From Neocallimastix lanati (nom. inval.) (taxonomy: Eukaryota > Neocallimastigomycota > Neocallimastigomycetes > Neocallimastigales > Neocallimastigaceae), in the NCBI GenBank assembly GCA_016946835.1, contig JACVTC010000072.1, positions 632,501-675,000 on the forward strand: 42,500 bases of DNA, written 5' to 3'. Below the pieces are notes generated by a model. It searched no databases and was not told the origin of the DNA. It saw nothing but the letters and a program-made list of their open reading frames with translations. Below, piece after piece: positions 40,662 through 42,500 of the stretch. Positions within the stretch are counted from its first letter, which is position 1, and each line of letters starts with the position of its first letter. The position numbers and the translations under genes are program-made.

Positions 40662-42500
40662 ATGGAAAATATGAAAGAAAATAAAGAAAATAAAAATTTT
40701 AAAATGAACAATACGGAAGAAATAGTAATAGAAGGAAAAAAAGTTTCTGAAAAGAAACGTTCATTAATCCTTTTCAATTTAGTTTTAACAAATACTGCTG
40801 CTGGTATTATGGCTACTTCATTAACTACTGCTTTACCACCTATTATGAAGGATCTTCATATTGATGTTAATACTGCGCAATGGTTAACTAGTGGTTTTAG
40901 TTTATTTTTAGCGGTTATGACTCCATTTACTGCCTTCCTTATTAAACGCTTCAAAACTAAAATGTTATATTGTACAGCGTTAGTATTATTTATTGCTGGT
41001 TTAATTGTTTGTTCTGTTGCTACTAGATTTTGGATAATGATGGTAGGTAGAATTATTCAAGGAAGTGGTGCTGGTTTAATGAATGCTATGGCTCAAGTGA
41101 TTATCCTTAATATTTATCCTCCTGAAAAAATTGGTACCGCTATGGGTTGGTATGGTTTTTCATTTGGTGTTGCTCCAGTTATTGCTCCTACTTTAGCTGG
41201 TGTAATTGTTGATTTTATCGGTTGGCGTATGATTTTTGTCTTTGCTGCCATTGTGATGTCCGCTGCTCTTGTAATGGCCTTATTTAATATGGAAAATGTT
41301 TTACCGCTCATGAAGAGAAGTTTCGATACGATTTCTTTAATTATCAGTGCTATCTCCTTTGGTGGTATTACCTTAGCTATCGGTAATATTGGTAAATATG
41401 AATTTGTAAGTAACCAAGTATTATTGGTACTCGTCATTGGTTTAATTGCTTCCGTATTTTTCGTTTACCGTCAATTACATCTAAAATACCCATTCTTGGA
41501 TCTTCGTATTTTGAAGGATAAAAGATTCTGTATTGCTACCGTAGCTGTTTTCGTTTTACAATTGACCATTTTAGGTAATGCCATCATCTTACCAATTTAT
41601 GTTCAACAAATTAAACATCAATCTGCTACTATGTCTGGTTTAGTTATTTTACCAGGTTCCCTTATTTCTGCTTTCATTAGTCCTTTATCTGGAAAACTTT
41701 ATGATAAATTTGGTATTAGAGTCTTATACTACACTGGATCCTTTTTAACCACATTAAGTTGTATATTAATCTATTTCATGAAATATGAAACCAGTATTTG
41801 GGTAATGTCCGGTTTTAACATTTTCAGATGTATTGCCCTCGCTCTCTTCAATATGCCTGTCTTCACTTGGGGTACTCGCAGAATTCCAAAGAGTAAAACT
41901 TCTGATGCCACAGCTCTTAATAATTCTATTCGTTCCATGGGTGGTGCTCTTGGTTCTGCCTTATTCGTTTCCATTTTAACTAAAGTCAGTAGTATGGTAC
42001 CTTATAAGGAACATCCAGATATGTTTGGTTATAATGTCGTCTATTTAATTATGGCTCTCCTTGGTTTCTTAATTTTCTGTATTGGTTTCTTAGGAGTTAA
42101 AGAAGATAAGGATGAAAGAGTCCCCGATAAAAAGGAATTCTATAAGAAAAAGTTTGATCCAACCTCCAGTGAAAATGATATTAGAACCATTGAAAATGAT
42201 GTTAGAACTATTGAAATGAAAGAAATGTCCAATTCAAACTCGAAAGATAATAATACCAGTAAGGAAGATATTGATATTATTATCGAAAAAGATGCTAAAA
42301 CTATTGAAGTAAATGATATAGCTTATGTCAAACGTATGAATAAGGATCTTGATATTAACAACGAAGAAGAAAAAGATGCCAGAACAATAGAAATGAAAGA
42401 AATGCCCAATGAGGTAAAGAATACTATCAACAATAATGATGATATTAATATTGTTGTTGAAAATGAAAATCAAAAAAGTTTATCTAATAATAAACAAAAC
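40662..42500 (+). CDS. MFS drug:H+ antiporter, DHA2 (14-TM) type, partial
   Basis: 613 codons from ATG 40662, open to the window edge, so the 3' end is missing. After about 40 hydrophilic residues come serial membrane segments of an EmrB/QacA-type transporter. Landmarks: LTTALPPIMKDLHI and AQWLTSGFSLFLAV (TM1-2), GRIIQGSGAGLMNAM (TM4), GFSFGVAPVIAPTLAGVI (motif C of antiporters, TM5), GWRMIFV (TM6), LPGSLISAFISPLSGKLYDK FG (motif A-like, second half). It probably exports drugs or amphiphiles at the plasma or vacuole membrane. The core looks bacterial and GC is higher than in the neighbours, suggesting transfer from a gut bacterium (inferred). After the last membrane segment (about residue 480) lies a charged tail with repeats of TIEMKEM (DVRTIEMKEM, DAKTIEV, DARTIEMKEM). 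Confidence 0.88.
   Translation, partial: MENMKENKENKNFKMNNTEEIVIEGKKVSEKKRSLILFNLVLTNTAAGIMATSLTTALPPIMKDLHIDVNTAQWLTSGFSLFLAVMTPFTAFLIKRFKTKMLYCTALVLFIAGLIVCSVATRFWIMMVGRIIQGSGAGLMNAMAQVIILNIYPPEKIGTAMGWYGFSFGVAPVIAPTLAGVIVDFIGWRMIFVFAAIVMSAALVMALFNMENVLPLMKRSFDTISLIISAISFGGITLAIGNIGKYEFVSNQVLLVLVIGLIASVFFVYRQLHLKYPFLDLRILKDKRFCIATVAVFVLQLTILGNAIILPIYVQQIKHQSATMSGLVILPGSLISAFISPLSGKLYDKFGIRVLYYTGSFLTTLSCILIYFMKYETSIWVMSGFNIFRCIALALFNMPVFTWGTRRIPKSKTSDATALNNSIRSMGGALGSALFVSILTKVSSMVPYKEHPDMFGYNVVYLIMALLGFLIFCIGFLGVKEDKDERVPDKKEFYKKKFDPTSSENDIRTIENDVRTIEMKEMSNSNSKDNNTSKEDIDIIIEKDAKTIEVNDIAYVKRMNKDLDINNEEEKDARTIEMKEMPNEVKNTINNNDDINIVVENENQKSLSNNKQN

Noticed and set aside
41114-41974. Minus-strand open frames within the transporter
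   Set aside because: They are antisense shadows of a strongly supported transporter frame.

Overview
Origin. The window looks like nuclear DNA of a very AT-rich early-diverging fungus, most probably an anaerobic gut fungus (Neocallimastigomycota). This is inferred from long AT-only intergenic tracts, A/T homopolymers up to 50 nt, Asn-rich proteins, giant ankyrin arrays, GT-AG introns, a two-LysM secreted protein, a Ty1/copia fossil and a bacterial-looking drug transporter. No species is claimed. Real coding DNA stands out by its higher GC and complexity.

Layout. 0.2-2.9 kb (minus): an intron-rich gene that I assemble from five exons with matching splice phases; it encodes two tandem FYRN-FYRC modules. 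4.9-6.3 kb: two decayed coding islands. 6.8-14.0 kb (plus): three head-to-tail ankyrin ORFs that appear to be one ~2,380-residue array broken by two same-direction frameshifts. 14.3-14.8 kb (minus): a Ty1/copia reverse transcriptase fossil. 15.8-17.2 kb: a 7-bp AT satellite. 17.9-18.4 kb: a secreted LysM protein. 19.9-20.4 kb: a decayed gene. 21.5-24.9 kb: an uninterrupted 1,120-aa superfamily 2 helicase of the kind found in nucleocytoplasmic large DNA viruses and in cytoplasmic linear plasmids of yeasts. 26.3-28.2 kb: a GT34 glycosyltransferase split by one 800-bp intron. 28.2-40.6 kb: mainly non-coding, with minisatellites, satellites, an interstitial telomere-type palindrome and a few weak gene fragments. 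40.66 kb to the right edge: a 14-TM-type MFS transporter with a charged repetitive tail.

How it fits together. There are no operons. The genes look independent: a chromatin-type FYR protein, an ankyrin scaffold, cell-surface and secretory functions (LysM, GT34), a transporter and a virus-type helicase. The window mixes native fungal genes, sequence acquired from bacterial or viral/plasmid sources, and repeats. The strongest candidate for something undescribed is the virus-type helicase carrying host-style Asn/Ser-rich insertions. Next are the tandem FYR gene, the telomere-type palindrome, and a minisatellite unit that recurs inverted 7 kb away.
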